A stretch of 64,000 bases of DNA, taken from assembly GCF_900163695.1 (NCBI RefSeq), contig NZ_FUIC01000024.1, forward strand, positions 124,001 to 188,000, given 5' to 3'. The DNA is from Gulosibacter sp. 10. Lineage in GTDB: Bacteria; Actinomycetota; Actinomycetes; Actinomycetales; Microbacteriaceae. Position 1 is the stretch's first letter; every line of letters begins with the position of its first letter. Below are positions 1 to 7,742 of this stretch, piece after piece. The notes beneath the pieces are model-generated. The model searched no databases. It saw only the letters and a list, made by a program, of their open reading frames with translations, and was not told where the DNA came from. A program made the position numbers and the translations under genes.

Positions 1-627
1 CATCGGGGACTCCACGCTCGCACGCGCCCGCAGCACCGCCTTGCGCAGCGTTCGAGCGCCGGCCAAACCGTGGAAGTCCTCGAGCATCCACCCCAGATCG
101 TCAGGACGCAGGTGCGGCCGGGCGCGCAGCAGCAGGCCAGGATAGTTCGAAGCAGAGGCGAGGAGCGAGTCCAGCATCACGGTGACTTCCTCGACATCGA
201 GATGCACCGCCGAGGTGACGAGAGCGAGCGTCGGCTGCACGATGGGCACGCCGCGCACCGAGACGGCTCGGAAGAGTTCGTCTCGGATCGAGCGGGAGTG
301 CACGCCCTTGGTCCGCACTCTCGTGGCCGACCTGCTGGTCAGCACTTCCAGGTCTGAGCCGAGGTGCTGCATCCGCCGCGGCACCGGCATGCCCCAGAGC
401 TGCGCCGCGGCGATCCCCGCGATCGCCTTGCCCGGGCCGAGCCGCTTCGCGAGGGCGGAGGCGCGCTCCCAGATAGAACTCGGCGGCCGGACGGTGCGGA
501 CGCCGTAGAACGGCGTGAAGAGGTCGCCACTGCGCAGGCGCGCCGGCGTGACGCCGAGTGCCCTCGCCTCGGCCACGCTGAATCCCGTGTTCAAGAGGCT
601 TGTCGGCAGCGGCTGCGGTGTTCTCAT
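1..627 (-). CDS. Hypothetical protein, C-terminus beyond window
   Basis: The reading frame is open from an ATG at 627 through the left edge (209 codons seen), so the C-terminus is missing. The N-terminus reads MRTPQPLPTSLLNTGF, and later segments include GIAAAQLWGMPVP, RTKGVHSR and PTLALVTSAVHLDVEEVTVMLD. This layout resembles a common actinobacterial family of about 300 residues with an AbiEi-like N-terminal half and a DUF559/VSR-like nuclease C-terminal half. The diagnostic nuclease part is off-window, so the family is an inference. The start is supported by TAGTTT ending 7 nt before the ATG, the leaderless pattern seen elsewhere in this window. Confidence 0.6.
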   Translation of the reverse strand, partial: MRTPQPLPTSLLNTGFSVAEARALGVTPARLRSGDLFTPFYGVRTVRPPSSIWERASALAKRLGPGKAIAGIAAAQLWGMPVPRRMQHLGSDLEVLTSRSATRVRTKGVHSRSIRDELFRAVSVRGVPIVQPTLALVTSAVHLDVEEVTVMLDSLLASASNYPGLLLRARPHLRPDDLGWMLEDFHGLAGARTLRKAVLRARASVESPM

Positions 628-634
628 GCCACGC

Positions 635-640
635 AAACTA
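635..640 (-). promoter_or_regulatory. -10 box TAGTTT, leaderless start
   Basis: TAGTTT lies 7 nt before the ATG at 627. Transcription would begin at or next to the start codon, and no ribosome binding site fits between them. Confidence 0.45.
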
Positions 641-761
641 GCCGCGCGGTGTCACCCGGCGAGGGCCGGATCATCCGGCTGTGGATAACCCACCCGACAC
701 TCGCGAATGTGGAAAACCGGGGCCGCCTCTGGTGCCCGCGAGTCTCGGTCGCGAGCGACGC

Positions 762-826
762 ACACAGATGCGTCGCAGAATGCGGTTTCGACGGTGTCAG
801 AACAGCATTCTGCGACGCATCTGTGT
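762..826. repeat. Inverted-repeat element, family A copy 1
   Basis: A perfect 22-bp inverted repeat (arms 762-783 and 805-826) with a 21-nt loop. The arms contain the family core AGATGCGTCGCAGA and its reverse complement. Three further copies with the same core lie at 4569-4623, 39321-39379 and 51362-51416. The inner part of the arms differs between copies while pairing is largely kept. Confidence 0.85.
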
Positions 827-949
827 CAGGGCGCGGAGCGAGCCGGTCGGCAGTCGCGTTCAGGGCTCACGTTGACGGCTCATATGGCGGCAGCACTCGC
901 GAGCGAGGCGACCCGCAACGGAAAGAGTCGTCCGAGCGACGGCAACGCC

Positions 950-1200
950 GCCCCGGTGCGGCTCGCCAGTGAGGCTGCCCCGTCGCGCGCAGTGAGGCGC
1001 CCAGCCCCAGCTTGAGAGGCTGCCCCGCCCTTAGCTTGAGAGGTGGCGCGCTAATGAGGTGCCGGGCCCGCCGGTGAGACGACCTCGCTCCTAGTTTGCA
1101 GAGCGGCCCACTCACGAGGCGATCCGGCCCGGCCAGCGAAGCGGCCTGGCCCCGCTAGCGAAGCGGCCCGCCTGCAGCGAGGCGCCCCGCCCCTAGCTCG
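950..1200. repeat. Degenerate ~20-bp minisatellite
   Basis: About ten imperfect units of roughly 20 bp follow each other, for example AGCTTGAGAGGCTGCCCCGCC, AGCTTGAGAGGTGGCGCGC, AGCGAAGCGGCCTGGCCCC and AGCGAAGCGGCCCGCC. The last recognisable unit (CTAGCTCGAGAGGCGGG) supplies the stop codon and last codons of the purD-purC gene. Confidence 0.6.
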
Positions 1201-3553
1201 AGAGGCGGGTCAGCAGCTCGGCGTAGCGCGCGCGGGTCTGCTCGATGATCTCGGCCGGCAGCTCGGGCGGGGTGCCCTGGCCGTCCCAGTTGGCGAGCAG
1301 CCAGTTGCGCACGATTTGCTTGTCGAACGAGGCGAGGCGCTCCTCGAGCGGCAGCTCCCGGTTCTCGTACAGCGCCGCATCCCAGTAGCGCGAGGAGTCG
1401 GAGGTGAGCACCTCGTCGGCGAGGGTGATCTCGCCGGTGCGCGGATCGCGCCCGAACTCGAACTTGGTGTCGGCGAGGATGACGCCCCGCGAGAGGGCCC
1501 GCTCGCTCGCCGTCGCGAAGATCCACAGCGAGAGATCCCGCAGCGCGGCCGCGGCCTCGGGCCCGACGAGCTCCACGGTCTGCTCGAACGTGATGTTCTG
1601 ATCGTGCTCGCCCTGCGGAGCCTTGTACGCGGGCGTGTAGATCGGCGCGGGCAGACGGTCCCCGTCGCCCAGCCCCTCGGGCAGCGGGATGCCGCACACG
1701 GTGCCGGACTCCTGGTACTCCTTGAGCCCCGAGCCGGTGAGGTAGCCGCGCACCACGCACTCGATCGGGAACATGTCGAGGCGCGCCACCCGCATGGACC
1801 GGCTCGCGACCGACTCGGGCAGCCCCGCGGCCCAGCCTTCGGGCTCGCGCAGGTGGTTCGGCACCTCGAGCGCCGCGAACCAGCGCCGGCTCAGCTGCGT
1901 GAGCAGCTCGCCCTTGCCGAGGATCTCGGGCTCGAGGATGTGGTCGAAGGCCGACACGCGGTTGCTCGCGATGATGAGCAGCGCATCCGCATCCCCGTCG
2001 GCCTGGTAGACCTCGCGCACCTTGCCGGAATAGATGTGGCGCCAGCCGTCGAGCGCAGGCTGGCTCTGCCGCTCGCCGAGCTCGATGCCGCGCTGCGCCG
2101 CGATCTGGGCGGCGATGGGCGTCTCCTCGAGGCCGGGGGAGGTCTGGTTCGGCACCTCGGCCGTCACGGGGGCCGCGGGCATCGACTCGAAGGCCTGCTC
2201 GGCCATCGCGTTGGCCGCCGCCTCGGAGTCGGAGGCCTGGTCGGAGGTGATGCGGCCGTCGCGCGCGAGGAGCGAGTTCTGCAGCGCCGCGCCCGTCTGC
2301 GCGATGTCGGTGCGGAACTGGCCGCCCTCGAGGCGGATGCGGCTCAGCGCGGTGTACGCGAGCTGCCGCGCATCCTGCAGCGTGGGGCCCTCGCCGACGA
2401 CGTTGAGGACGCGGCCGCCGGTCGCGGTGATGCCGCCCTCGTGCTCGCCGGGGCCGGTCGCGGCGTGGAAGATGCGCGCACCGGTGGCCGCCGCATCCTC
2501 GAGGCCGAGGATCTCGCGCCCCGAGCGCACCTTGTCGGGGTACCCCTCCGAGGCGAGCACGACGGTCACGGCGGACGTGTCGTTGAGCGCGAGCTCCTCG
2601 GGGTGCCGGCCCAGCGTGCCGTCGCCGGATGCCTCGAGCAGGGGCGCGAGCGGCTCGGCGAGCCGGCCGAGCACGACCTGCGTCTCCGGGTCGCCGAAGC
2701 GTGCGTTGAACTCGATGACGCGGATGCCGGCCGCGGTGACGATGAGGCCGCAGTAGAGGAGCCCCTGGAAGGGCGTGCCGTCGGCGCGCATCGTGTCGAT
2801 CACCGGCTGGGCGACGGTCGTGACGACCTCGCGCATGAACTCGCGCTCGCCGCCGAAGCGGTCCACGAGGAAGGGGACGGGCGTGTACGCCCCCATGCCG
2901 CCCGTGTTGGGGCCGGCGTCGTCGTTGTGGAGCCGCTTGAAGTCCTGGGCGGGCGGCAGGGCGCGGACGGTCTCGCCGTCCGAGAAGCAGAAGAGCGACA
3001 CCTCGAGGCCGTCGAGGAACTCCTCGACGAGCACGGGGCCGTGTGCGAGCCAGTGCTCGGCGTGGCGCAGCGCGTCGTTGCGGTCGCCGGTGACCATGAC
3101 GCCCTTGCCCGAGGCGAGGCCGTCGGCCTTCACCACGTAGGGGGCGCCGAACTCGTCGAGCGTGGCCGCCACCTGCTCGAGATCCTCGAACAGCCGCGCC
3201 TGGCCGGTGGGCACCCCGGCGCGCTGCATGATGTCCTTCGCGAAGGTCTTCGAGCCCTCGATCTGCGAGGCCGCCTTGGACGGGCCGAACACCGTGATGC
3301 CGCGCTGGCGCACCGCATCCGCGACGCCCGCCACGAGCGGCGCCTCCGGGCCGATCACGACCAGGTCGATTTGCTCGTCCTCGGCGAAGTCCGCGATGAG
3401 GTCGGGCTTGGTCTGATCGATGCGGATGCGCTCGGCGATGGCCTCCATGCCGATGTTGCCGGGAGCCACGATCAGTTCGTGGGTGCCTTCTGCGGCGAGC
3501 GAGTCGAGGATCGCGTGCTCGCGCGCACCTGAGCCAAGTACGAGAATCTTCAC
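1193..3553 (-). CDS. purD-purC: PurD-PurC fusion: GAR synthetase + SAICAR synthase
   Basis: One uninterrupted 786-residue protein carries two enzymes of purine synthesis. Residues 1-430 are phosphoribosylamine-glycine ligase (MKILVLGSGAREHAI start, ATP-grasp segment VVKADGLASGKGV, PNTGGMGAYTP, EFNARFGDPE). A linker of about 70 residues rich in A, E, Q and S follows. Residues 500-786 are SAICAR synthase (SGKVREVY at 509-516, SNRVSAFD, CVVRGYLTGSG, DTKFEFG, DEVLTSDSSRYW). The two steps are not consecutive in the pathway. The GTG start is chosen because it begins the conserved PurD N-terminus and follows TAGCCT by 6 nt. purF and purM lie just beyond two small genes. No frameshift or internal stop separates the halves; a separately translated PurC from an internal start is not excluded. 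Confidence 0.93.
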   Translation of the reverse strand: MKILVLGSGAREHAILDSLAAEGTHELIVAPGNIGMEAIAERIRIDQTKPDLIADFAEDEQIDLVVIGPEAPLVAGVADAVRQRGITVFGPSKAASQIEGSKTFAKDIMQRAGVPTGQARLFEDLEQVAATLDEFGAPYVVKADGLASGKGVMVTGDRNDALRHAEHWLAHGPVLVEEFLDGLEVSLFCFSDGETVRALPPAQDFKRLHNDDAGPNTGGMGAYTPVPFLVDRFGGEREFMREVVTTVAQPVIDTMRADGTPFQGLLYCGLIVTAAGIRVIEFNARFGDPETQVVLGRLAEPLAPLLEASGDGTLGRHPEELALNDTSAVTVVLASEGYPDKVRSGREILGLEDAAATGARIFHAATGPGEHEGGITATGGRVLNVVGEGPTLQDARQLAYTALSRIRLEGGQFRTDIAQTGAALQNSLLARDGRITSDQASDSEAAANAMAEQAFESMPAAPVTAEVPNQTSPGLEETPIAAQIAAQRGIELGERQSQPALDGWRHIYSGKVREVYQADGDADALLIIASNRVSAFDHILEPEILGKGELLTQLSRRWFAALEVPNHLREPEGWAAGLPESVASRSMRVARLDMFPIECVVRGYLTGSGLKEYQESGTVCGIPLPEGLGDGDRLPAPIYTPAYKAPQGEHDQNITFEQTVELVGPEAAAALRDLSLWIFATASERALSRGVILADTKFEFGRDPRTGEITLADEVLTSDSSRYWDAALYENRELPLEERLASFDKQIVRNWLLANWDGQGTPPELPAEIIEQTRARYAELLTRLSS

Positions 3554-3559
3554 CGCACC

Positions 3560-3565
3560 AGGCTA
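3560..3565 (-). promoter_or_regulatory. -10 box TAGCCT of purD-purC
   Basis: TAGCCT lies 6 nt before the GTG at 3553, consistent with a leaderless mRNA. It is only 11 bp from the divergent -10 box at 3577-3582, so the two promoters overlap and may compete. Confidence 0.5.
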
Positions 3566-3576
3566 CCGGGGTGAGA

Positions 3577-3582
3577 GAGAAT
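3577..3582 (+). promoter_or_regulatory. -10 box GAGAAT, leaderless start
   Basis: GAGAAT within gTGAGAGAGAAT lies 6 nt before the ATG at 3589. Nearly the same sequence and spacing precede the next gene at 4006. Confidence 0.45.
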
Positions 3583-3588
3583 TGCGGC

Positions 3589-3963
3589 ATGGCACGAGCG
3601 AAAATCGAGGATGCGGCGGGGCGATCGGCGCTCGCGGACTGGTGGGCGGCCCGGGAATCGGGCGACGATGCGGGCCGTTCGACGACCGCGACCGCCGTGC
3701 GGTACACGCTTCAGCTGCTCGCCGAGCGGGTGCCGGGGCACTCGGTGGAGGTGCGCGTGCCGCCGTTCGGCGCGGTACAGTGCGTCGAGGGCCCGGGACA
3801 CACGCGCGGCACCCCGCCGAACGTGATCGAGCTGCCCGCGGCGCTGTGGATCCCGCTCGCCACGGGCGCGATGGGCTGGGACGAGGCCGCCGCCACGGGC
3901 GAGCTTCACGCCTCCGGCACGCGCGCGGACGTGTCCTTCGCGCTCCCGGTCGCGCGCCGGTAG
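3589..3963 (+). CDS. Sterol carrier (SCP2-like) family protein
   Basis: A 124-residue protein (MARAKIEDAAG...) of a small actinobacterial family usually annotated as sterol carrier family protein and often found beside purD. Visible features are a helical N-terminus (ADWWAARESG), a middle segment VEVRVPPFGAVQCVEG, and the C-terminal helix LWIPLATGAMGWDEAAATGELHAS, typical of the SCP2-like fold. It is soluble, with no signal peptide. No ligand can be deduced. It is divergent from purD-purC with 35 bp between the start codons. The ATG at 3589 is preferred over the GTG at 3571 because of the -10 box 6 nt upstream. Confidence 0.7.
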   Translation: MARAKIEDAAGRSALADWWAARESGDDAGRSTTATAVRYTLQLLAERVPGHSVEVRVPPFGAVQCVEGPGHTRGTPPNVIELPAALWIPLATGAMGWDEAAATGELHASGTRADVSFALPVARR

Positions 3964-3992
3964 GGCGGTCTGCGGCGGTCGCGCGCAGGTGA

Positions 3993-3998
3993 GAGAAT
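3993..3998 (+). promoter_or_regulatory. -10 box GAGAAT, leaderless start
   Basis: GAGAAT ends 7 nt before the ATG at 4006. This favours 4006 over the upstream ATG at 3997, which overlaps the box itself. Confidence 0.45.
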
Positions 3999-4005
3999 GG
4001 CATCC

Positions 4006-4422
4006 ATGTCTGCCGAGCCCGAGAACACCCCGCGTCCCGATGTGTCCGAGGATGAGTACATCGTCCTCGAGAAGCGGCCGGGCATCAAGCTCACCAACTG
4101 GATCTGGGGCGGCGCGGCGGTCGGCCTGCTCGCGGCGTTCGGCGTCACCTTCTTCCTGCCTGGCCAGGAGGAGTACTCGCCCGGCCAGGTCTTCGGCTTC
4201 TTCGGCGTCTTCTTCGTCGCGCTCGGCGCCCTGCTGGGCACCGCGGTCGGGCTCATCGTCAACTGGTGGGTCGGCCGGGGTAAGACCGAGCGGGTGCTCC
4301 TGCGCCGGCTCCCGGACGCGCAGCCGGCCGGTGGCGCCGAGGGCCCCGGCGCGTCCGACGCCGCCGGAAGGGCCGAGGGCTCGAGCGGATCCGATGCCGC
4401 GGAGGAGCCCGGCCGGCGCTGA
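4006..4422 (+). CDS. Small two-TM membrane protein
   Basis: A 138-residue protein with an acidic N-terminus (MSAEPENTPRPDVSEDEY), two membrane segments (WIWGGAAVGLLAAFGVTFFL and VFGFFGVFFVALGALLGTAV) separated by a short loop, and a hydrophilic tail rich in G, A, E and S. Proteins of this shape beside purF are widespread in Microbacteriaceae as hypothetical proteins. No enzymatic motif is visible and the function is unknown. It faces purF across a 295-bp gap that holds an inverted-repeat element. Confidence 0.7.
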   Translation: MSAEPENTPRPDVSEDEYIVLEKRPGIKLTNWIWGGAAVGLLAAFGVTFFLPGQEEYSPGQVFGFFGVFFVALGALLGTAVGLIVNWWVGRGKTERVLLRRLPDAQPAGGAEGPGASDAAGRAEGSSGSDAAEEPGRR

Positions 4423-4568
4423 CGCGGCCTGGTCCGCCGCGGGCTGACGCGCCGAAGGCGTCCCGAGTAGGCGCGATCCCGGGCGCCCCGGTCAGGCGGG
4501 CCGCGTATGCACGGCCGACCAGTGGCCCTGGGCGACCGGCCCGCGGCCCACGGGCACGTTGAGCGCCA

Positions 4569-4623
4569 GATGCGTCGCACTTCGCGGTTATTCGGTGCTC
4601 ATAACCGCAAACTGCGACGCATC
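4569..4623. repeat. Inverted-repeat element, family A copy 2
   Basis: Arms 4569-4591 and 4601-4623 pair with two mismatches around a 9-nt loop. The outer arm is GATGCGTCGCA and the inner arm GCGGTTAT. It sits between convergent genes, where it might also end transcription, but no U-tract follows. Confidence 0.8.
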
Positions 4624-4717
4624 GGTGATCGCGGGAGGGGCGGCACGAGCCGGGCGACCACGCCCGGACTTGCCGCAGCCGGGCGACCACAGCGGCCCGG
4701 CCGCAGCCGCACCAGCC

Positions 4718-6172
4718 CTACGAGACCCGGTGCTCCTCGAGGTACGCGAGGTACTCGGGCGTCACGGTGCCGGTCACGTACTCGCCGGTGAACGGCGAGA
4801 GGTCGAGTTGCGTGAGCCCGGTGCCGGCGGTGATCGCGTCGAAGAGGTCGTCGACGTCCTGGTAGATGAGCGCATCCGCGCCGATCACCGAGCAGACCTC
4901 CTCGACCGAGCGGGCCGAGGCGACGAGCTCGGCCCGGGTCGGCATGTTGATGCCGTACACGTGCGGGTAGCGCACCGCCGGGGCGGCGGAGGCGAAGTAC
5001 ACCTTGCGCGCGCCGGCCGCGCGGGCCATCTCGATGATCTCCTTCGAGGTGGTGCCGCGCACGATCGAGTCGTCCACGAGCAGCACGTTCTTGCCCTCGA
5101 ACTCCTGCGAGAGCGCGTTGAGCTTCTGCCGCACCGAGCGCTTGCGCACCTCCTGGCCGGGCATGATGAAGGTGCGGCCCACGTAGCGGTTCTTGTAGAA
5201 CCCCTCGCGGTAGGGCAGCCCGAGGGTCTGCGCGAGCTGCATGGCCGAGGGCCGCGCGGAGTCCGGGATGGGCATGACCACGTCGATCTCGGCGAGGTCC
5301 ATCTCGCGCTCCACCTTGCGGCCGAGTTTCTCGCCCATGCGCAGCCGGGTGTCGTACACCGAGATGCCGTTCATGATCGAGTCGGGCCGCGCGAGGTACA
5401 CGTACTCGAAGGAGCAGGGCGAGGTGACGGGGGTATCGGCGCACTGGCGCGAGTGCATCCGGCCCGACTGGCTGATGAAGATCGCCTCGCCGGGCTCCAC
5501 CTCGCGGACCACGTCGTAGCCGCCCGCGGAGAGCACGAGCGACTCCGAGGCCACGACCCATTCGTCGCGGCCGTTCGCGTCCATCCGCCGCCCGAGCACG
5601 AGCGGGCGGATGCCGAACGGGTCGCGGAAGGCGAGCATCCCGTGGCCCGACACGAGGGCGATCGCGGCGTAGGAGCCCTCCACACGGCGGTGCAGGGCGG
5701 CGACGGCGTCGAAGATGTCGTCGTGCGTGAGCTCCTGGCCGTCGATCGAGCGCTGCAGCTCGTTCGCGAGCACGTTGAGCAGCAGCTCGGTGTCGCTCGA
5801 GGAGTTGAGGTGGCGGCGGTCGATGCGGAACAGCTCGTCCGTGAGCTGGCGCGTATTCGTGAGGTTGCCGTTGTGGACCAGCAGCAGGCCGTAGGGCGCG
5901 TTCACGTAGAACGGCTGCACCTCGTCCTCGCCATCCGAGCCGGAGGTCGCGTAGCGGACGTGGCCGATGCCCATGTTGCCGAGCAGCGTGCGCATGTCGC
6001 GGGTGCGGTACGCCTCGCGCACCTGCCCGCGGGCCTTCACGGTGTGGAACGTGCTGCCCTCGGCCGTGGCGATGCCGGTCGAGTCCTGACCCCGGTGCTG
6101 CAGGAGCAGGAGCGAGTCATAGATTTGCTGGTTGACGAGGCTGGTTGAGACGTGACCGACGATGCCGCACAC
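4718..6172 (-). CDS. purF: Amidophosphoribosyltransferase
   Basis: PurF makes phosphoribosylamine from PRPP and glutamine, the first committed step of purine synthesis. The 484-residue protein starts at a GTG followed directly by CGIVGHV, so removal of Met exposes the catalytic N-terminal Cys and no propeptide is present. The glutaminase part shows GIGHVRYATSGSD and HNGNL; the PRPP-binding loop is VLLVDDSIVRGTT. The CxxC found near the C-terminus of iron-sulfur PurF enzymes is replaced here (DLSPFTG), so this looks like the cluster-free type. The frame is open far upstream of the GTG, but that part has no family similarity. An AAGGGAG sequence lies about 11 nt before the GTG. It is divergent from purM. 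Confidence 0.95.
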   Translation of the reverse strand: MCGIVGHVSTSLVNQQIYDSLLLLQHRGQDSTGIATAEGSTFHTVKARGQVREAYRTRDMRTLLGNMGIGHVRYATSGSDGEDEVQPFYVNAPYGLLLVHNGNLTNTRQLTDELFRIDRRHLNSSSDTELLLNVLANELQRSIDGQELTHDDIFDAVAALHRRVEGSYAAIALVSGHGMLAFRDPFGIRPLVLGRRMDANGRDEWVVASESLVLSAGGYDVVREVEPGEAIFISQSGRMHSRQCADTPVTSPCSFEYVYLARPDSIMNGISVYDTRLRMGEKLGRKVEREMDLAEIDVVMPIPDSARPSAMQLAQTLGLPYREGFYKNRYVGRTFIMPGQEVRKRSVRQKLNALSQEFEGKNVLLVDDSIVRGTTSKEIIEMARAAGARKVYFASAAPAVRYPHVYGINMPTRAELVASARSVEEVCSVIGADALIYQDVDDLFDAITAGTGLTQLDLSPFTGEYVTGTVTPEYLAYLEEHRVS

Positions 6173-6276
6173 GGTAGATGGTGCTCCCTTGGCTGAAGAA
6201 TTTGGGACAGTGCACCATTCTGTCACCTCTCGGCGCTCCGAGATACCGGTTCGCGGATGCGGGCGGTGGCGGCGGC

Positions 6277-6309
6277 TAGGCTGGTGGGCAGTGTGTGGCG
6301 ACGAAAGGA
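6277..6309 (+). promoter_or_regulatory. purM -10 box and ribosome binding site
   Basis: TAGGCT at 6277-6282 fits a -10 box. AAAGGA at 6304-6309 lies 5 nt before the GTG at 6315 and decides the purM start inside a longer open frame. Confidence 0.5.
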
Positions 6310-6314
6310 ACACC

Positions 6315-7424
6315 GTGGCTGAAGACCGCGACCTGTATGCATCCGCCGGGGTGGACACCCGCGCCGGCGACCGAGCCGTGGAGCTGATGAAGCAGGCGGT
6401 GCAGGCGACGCACGGCCCCGAGGTGCTCGGCGGCGTCGGCGGATTCGCGGGCCTCTTCGACGCCTCGAAGCTGCAGGGGATGCGCAAGCCGCTGCTCGCG
6501 ACCTCCACGGACGGCGTGGGCACCAAGGTCGCGATCGCGCAGGCCATCGACAAGCACGACACCATCGGCCAGGACCTCGTCGGCATGGTCGTCGACGACA
6601 TCGTCGTGGTGGGCGCGGAGCCGCTGTTCATGACCGACTACATCGCGTGCGGCCGGGTCGTGCCCGGGCGCATCGCGGCGATCGTGGAGGGCATCGCCCG
6701 CGCGTGCGCCGCGACGGGCACCGCGCTCACCGGCGGCGAGACCGCCGAGCACCCCGGCCTGCTCGGGCCGGACGACTACGACGTGGCCGGCGCCGCGACC
6801 GGCGTCGTCGACGCCGACCGCGTGCTCGGCGCGGAGCGCGTGCAGGACGGCGACGTCGTGCTCTCGCTCGCCTCCTCCGGCCTGCACTCGAACGGCTACT
6901 CCCTCGTCCGCCGCATCATCGCGGACAGGGGCATCGGCTATGCCGACCGCGCCGACGACTTCGGCACCACCTGGGGCGAGGCGCTGCTCGAGCCCACGCG
7001 CCTCTACACCGGCGAGCTCGTGCGCGTGCTGCGCCGCCCCGAGCTCGCCGGCGCGATCCACGCGTTCTCGCACGTGACCGGCGGCGGCATCGCCGCGAAC
7101 CTCGCGCGCGTGCTGCCCAAGGGCTCGTGGGTGGAGCTCGACCGCGGCGCGTGGTCGCCGCTGCCGGTGTTCCGCGTGCTCGCCGACCTCGCCGACGCCC
7201 CGCTCGAGTCGATGGAGGGCACCTGGAACCTCGGCATCGGCATGTTCGCGGTGGTCGCGGCCGAGCAGGCGGATGCGGTGCTCGCCGCCTGCCGCGCGGA
7301 GGGCCTCGAGGGCTGGGCGGCGGGCACGGTCTCGACCGTCGAGCACGACTTCGCCGGATTCGAGCAGGGCGCGAAGGGCGTCGACGGCGGCGCGGTGCGC
7401 CTCGTCGGTACCTACTCTTCGTAG
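6315..7424 (+). CDS. purM: AIR synthetase (FGAM cyclo-ligase)
   Basis: PurM closes the imidazole ring, converting FGAM to AIR with ATP. The 369-residue product shows the family signatures: YASAGVDTRAGDRAV at the start, STDGVGTKV, DLVGMVVDDI, GETAEHPG, SSGLHSNGYSL, SHVTGGGIAANLARVLP and GTWNLGIGMF. Length is normal for the family. The frame is open 51 codons upstream, overlapping the purF start, but the GTG at 6315 has the ribosome binding site and begins the conserved sequence. It is divergent from purF with about 140 bp shared between them, so both genes probably answer to the same purine control; no PurR-type operator was recognised. Confidence 0.95.
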   Translation: MAEDRDLYASAGVDTRAGDRAVELMKQAVQATHGPEVLGGVGGFAGLFDASKLQGMRKPLLATSTDGVGTKVAIAQAIDKHDTIGQDLVGMVVDDIVVVGAEPLFMTDYIACGRVVPGRIAAIVEGIARACAATGTALTGGETAEHPGLLGPDDYDVAGAATGVVDADRVLGAERVQDGDVVLSLASSGLHSNGYSLVRRIIADRGIGYADRADDFGTTWGEALLEPTRLYTGELVRVLRRPELAGAIHAFSHVTGGGIAANLARVLPKGSWVELDRGAWSPLPVFRVLADLADAPLESMEGTWNLGIGMFAVVAAEQADAVLAACRAEGLEGWAAGTVSTVEHDFAGFEQGAKGVDGGAVRLVGTYSS

Positions 7425-7437
7425 CCGCCGGCGCTAC

Positions 7438-7486
7438 CTCGCCGCCGTGGGCCCGGCCCCGGGGCGTCGGCGAGTTCTCTTCGTTT
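7438..7486 (+). terminator. Probable terminator of purM
   Basis: CTCGCCG (7438-7444) pairs with CGGCGAG (7468-7474) around an inner CCCGGCCCCGGG, and the T-rich TTCTCTTCGTTT follows. It lies 14 nt after the purM stop. Confidence 0.6.
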
Positions 7487-7566
7487 CGGTGGACTGGCGC
7501 AAGCCTTTCCCGGATGTGCATCATCGATGAGGCCCTGCGCGGCAATACATCGACATAGTTCGTGCG

Positions 7567-7606
7567 GAGCGGTCATGAGCGGTCATGAACGGTCACGAGC
7601 GCTACC
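7567..7606. repeat. 10-bp direct repeats, possible operator
   Basis: Four consecutive 10-bp units: GAGCGGTCAT twice, then GAACGGTCAC and GAGCGCTACC. The spacing of about one helical turn would put bound proteins on one face of the DNA. The repeats lie 137 bp upstream of the importer operon and are candidates for its control site. Confidence 0.5.
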
Positions 7607-7742
7607 GGCGAAGCTTCGCGCATCCATAGCATTCCCTGCCAAGACGCCGTACCGGTGAGCCGATAGCCCGGCACGCCTCCCCCGCGACGTCGGCCATTAG
7701 TGACGAAGGACCGCAAGGTCCCGAGCAGAGGGAACCGCCCGC

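Larger units (their letters stand above)
628..1192. other. Intergenic stretch with hairpin and minisatellite
   Basis: No convincing gene is present. The reading frames open here on both strands have no recognisable protein features. The stretch holds a perfect inverted repeat at 762-826 and a degenerate short tandem repeat from about 950 that runs into the 3' end of the purD-purC gene. Confidence 0.6.
7425..7742. other. Intergenic stretch before peptide importer
   Basis: No gene is seen. It contains the purM terminator, a four-unit 10-bp direct repeat at 7567-7606 and the untranslated leader of the substrate-binding protein gene with AGAGGGA about 10 nt before its ATG. The composition is visibly less GC-rich than the purine genes. 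Confidence 0.6.

Noticed and set aside
1155-3707. 850-codon frame on the minus strand overlapping purD-purC
   Set aside because: It is a shifted frame of the fusion gene with an arginine-rich nonsense sequence; the 786-residue frame carries all PurD and PurC motifs.
4718-6631. PurF with a long N-terminal extension
   Set aside because: The extra residues overlap purM on the other strand and have no similarity to PurF. The catalytic Cys must be at the N-terminus, which fits the GTG at 6172.
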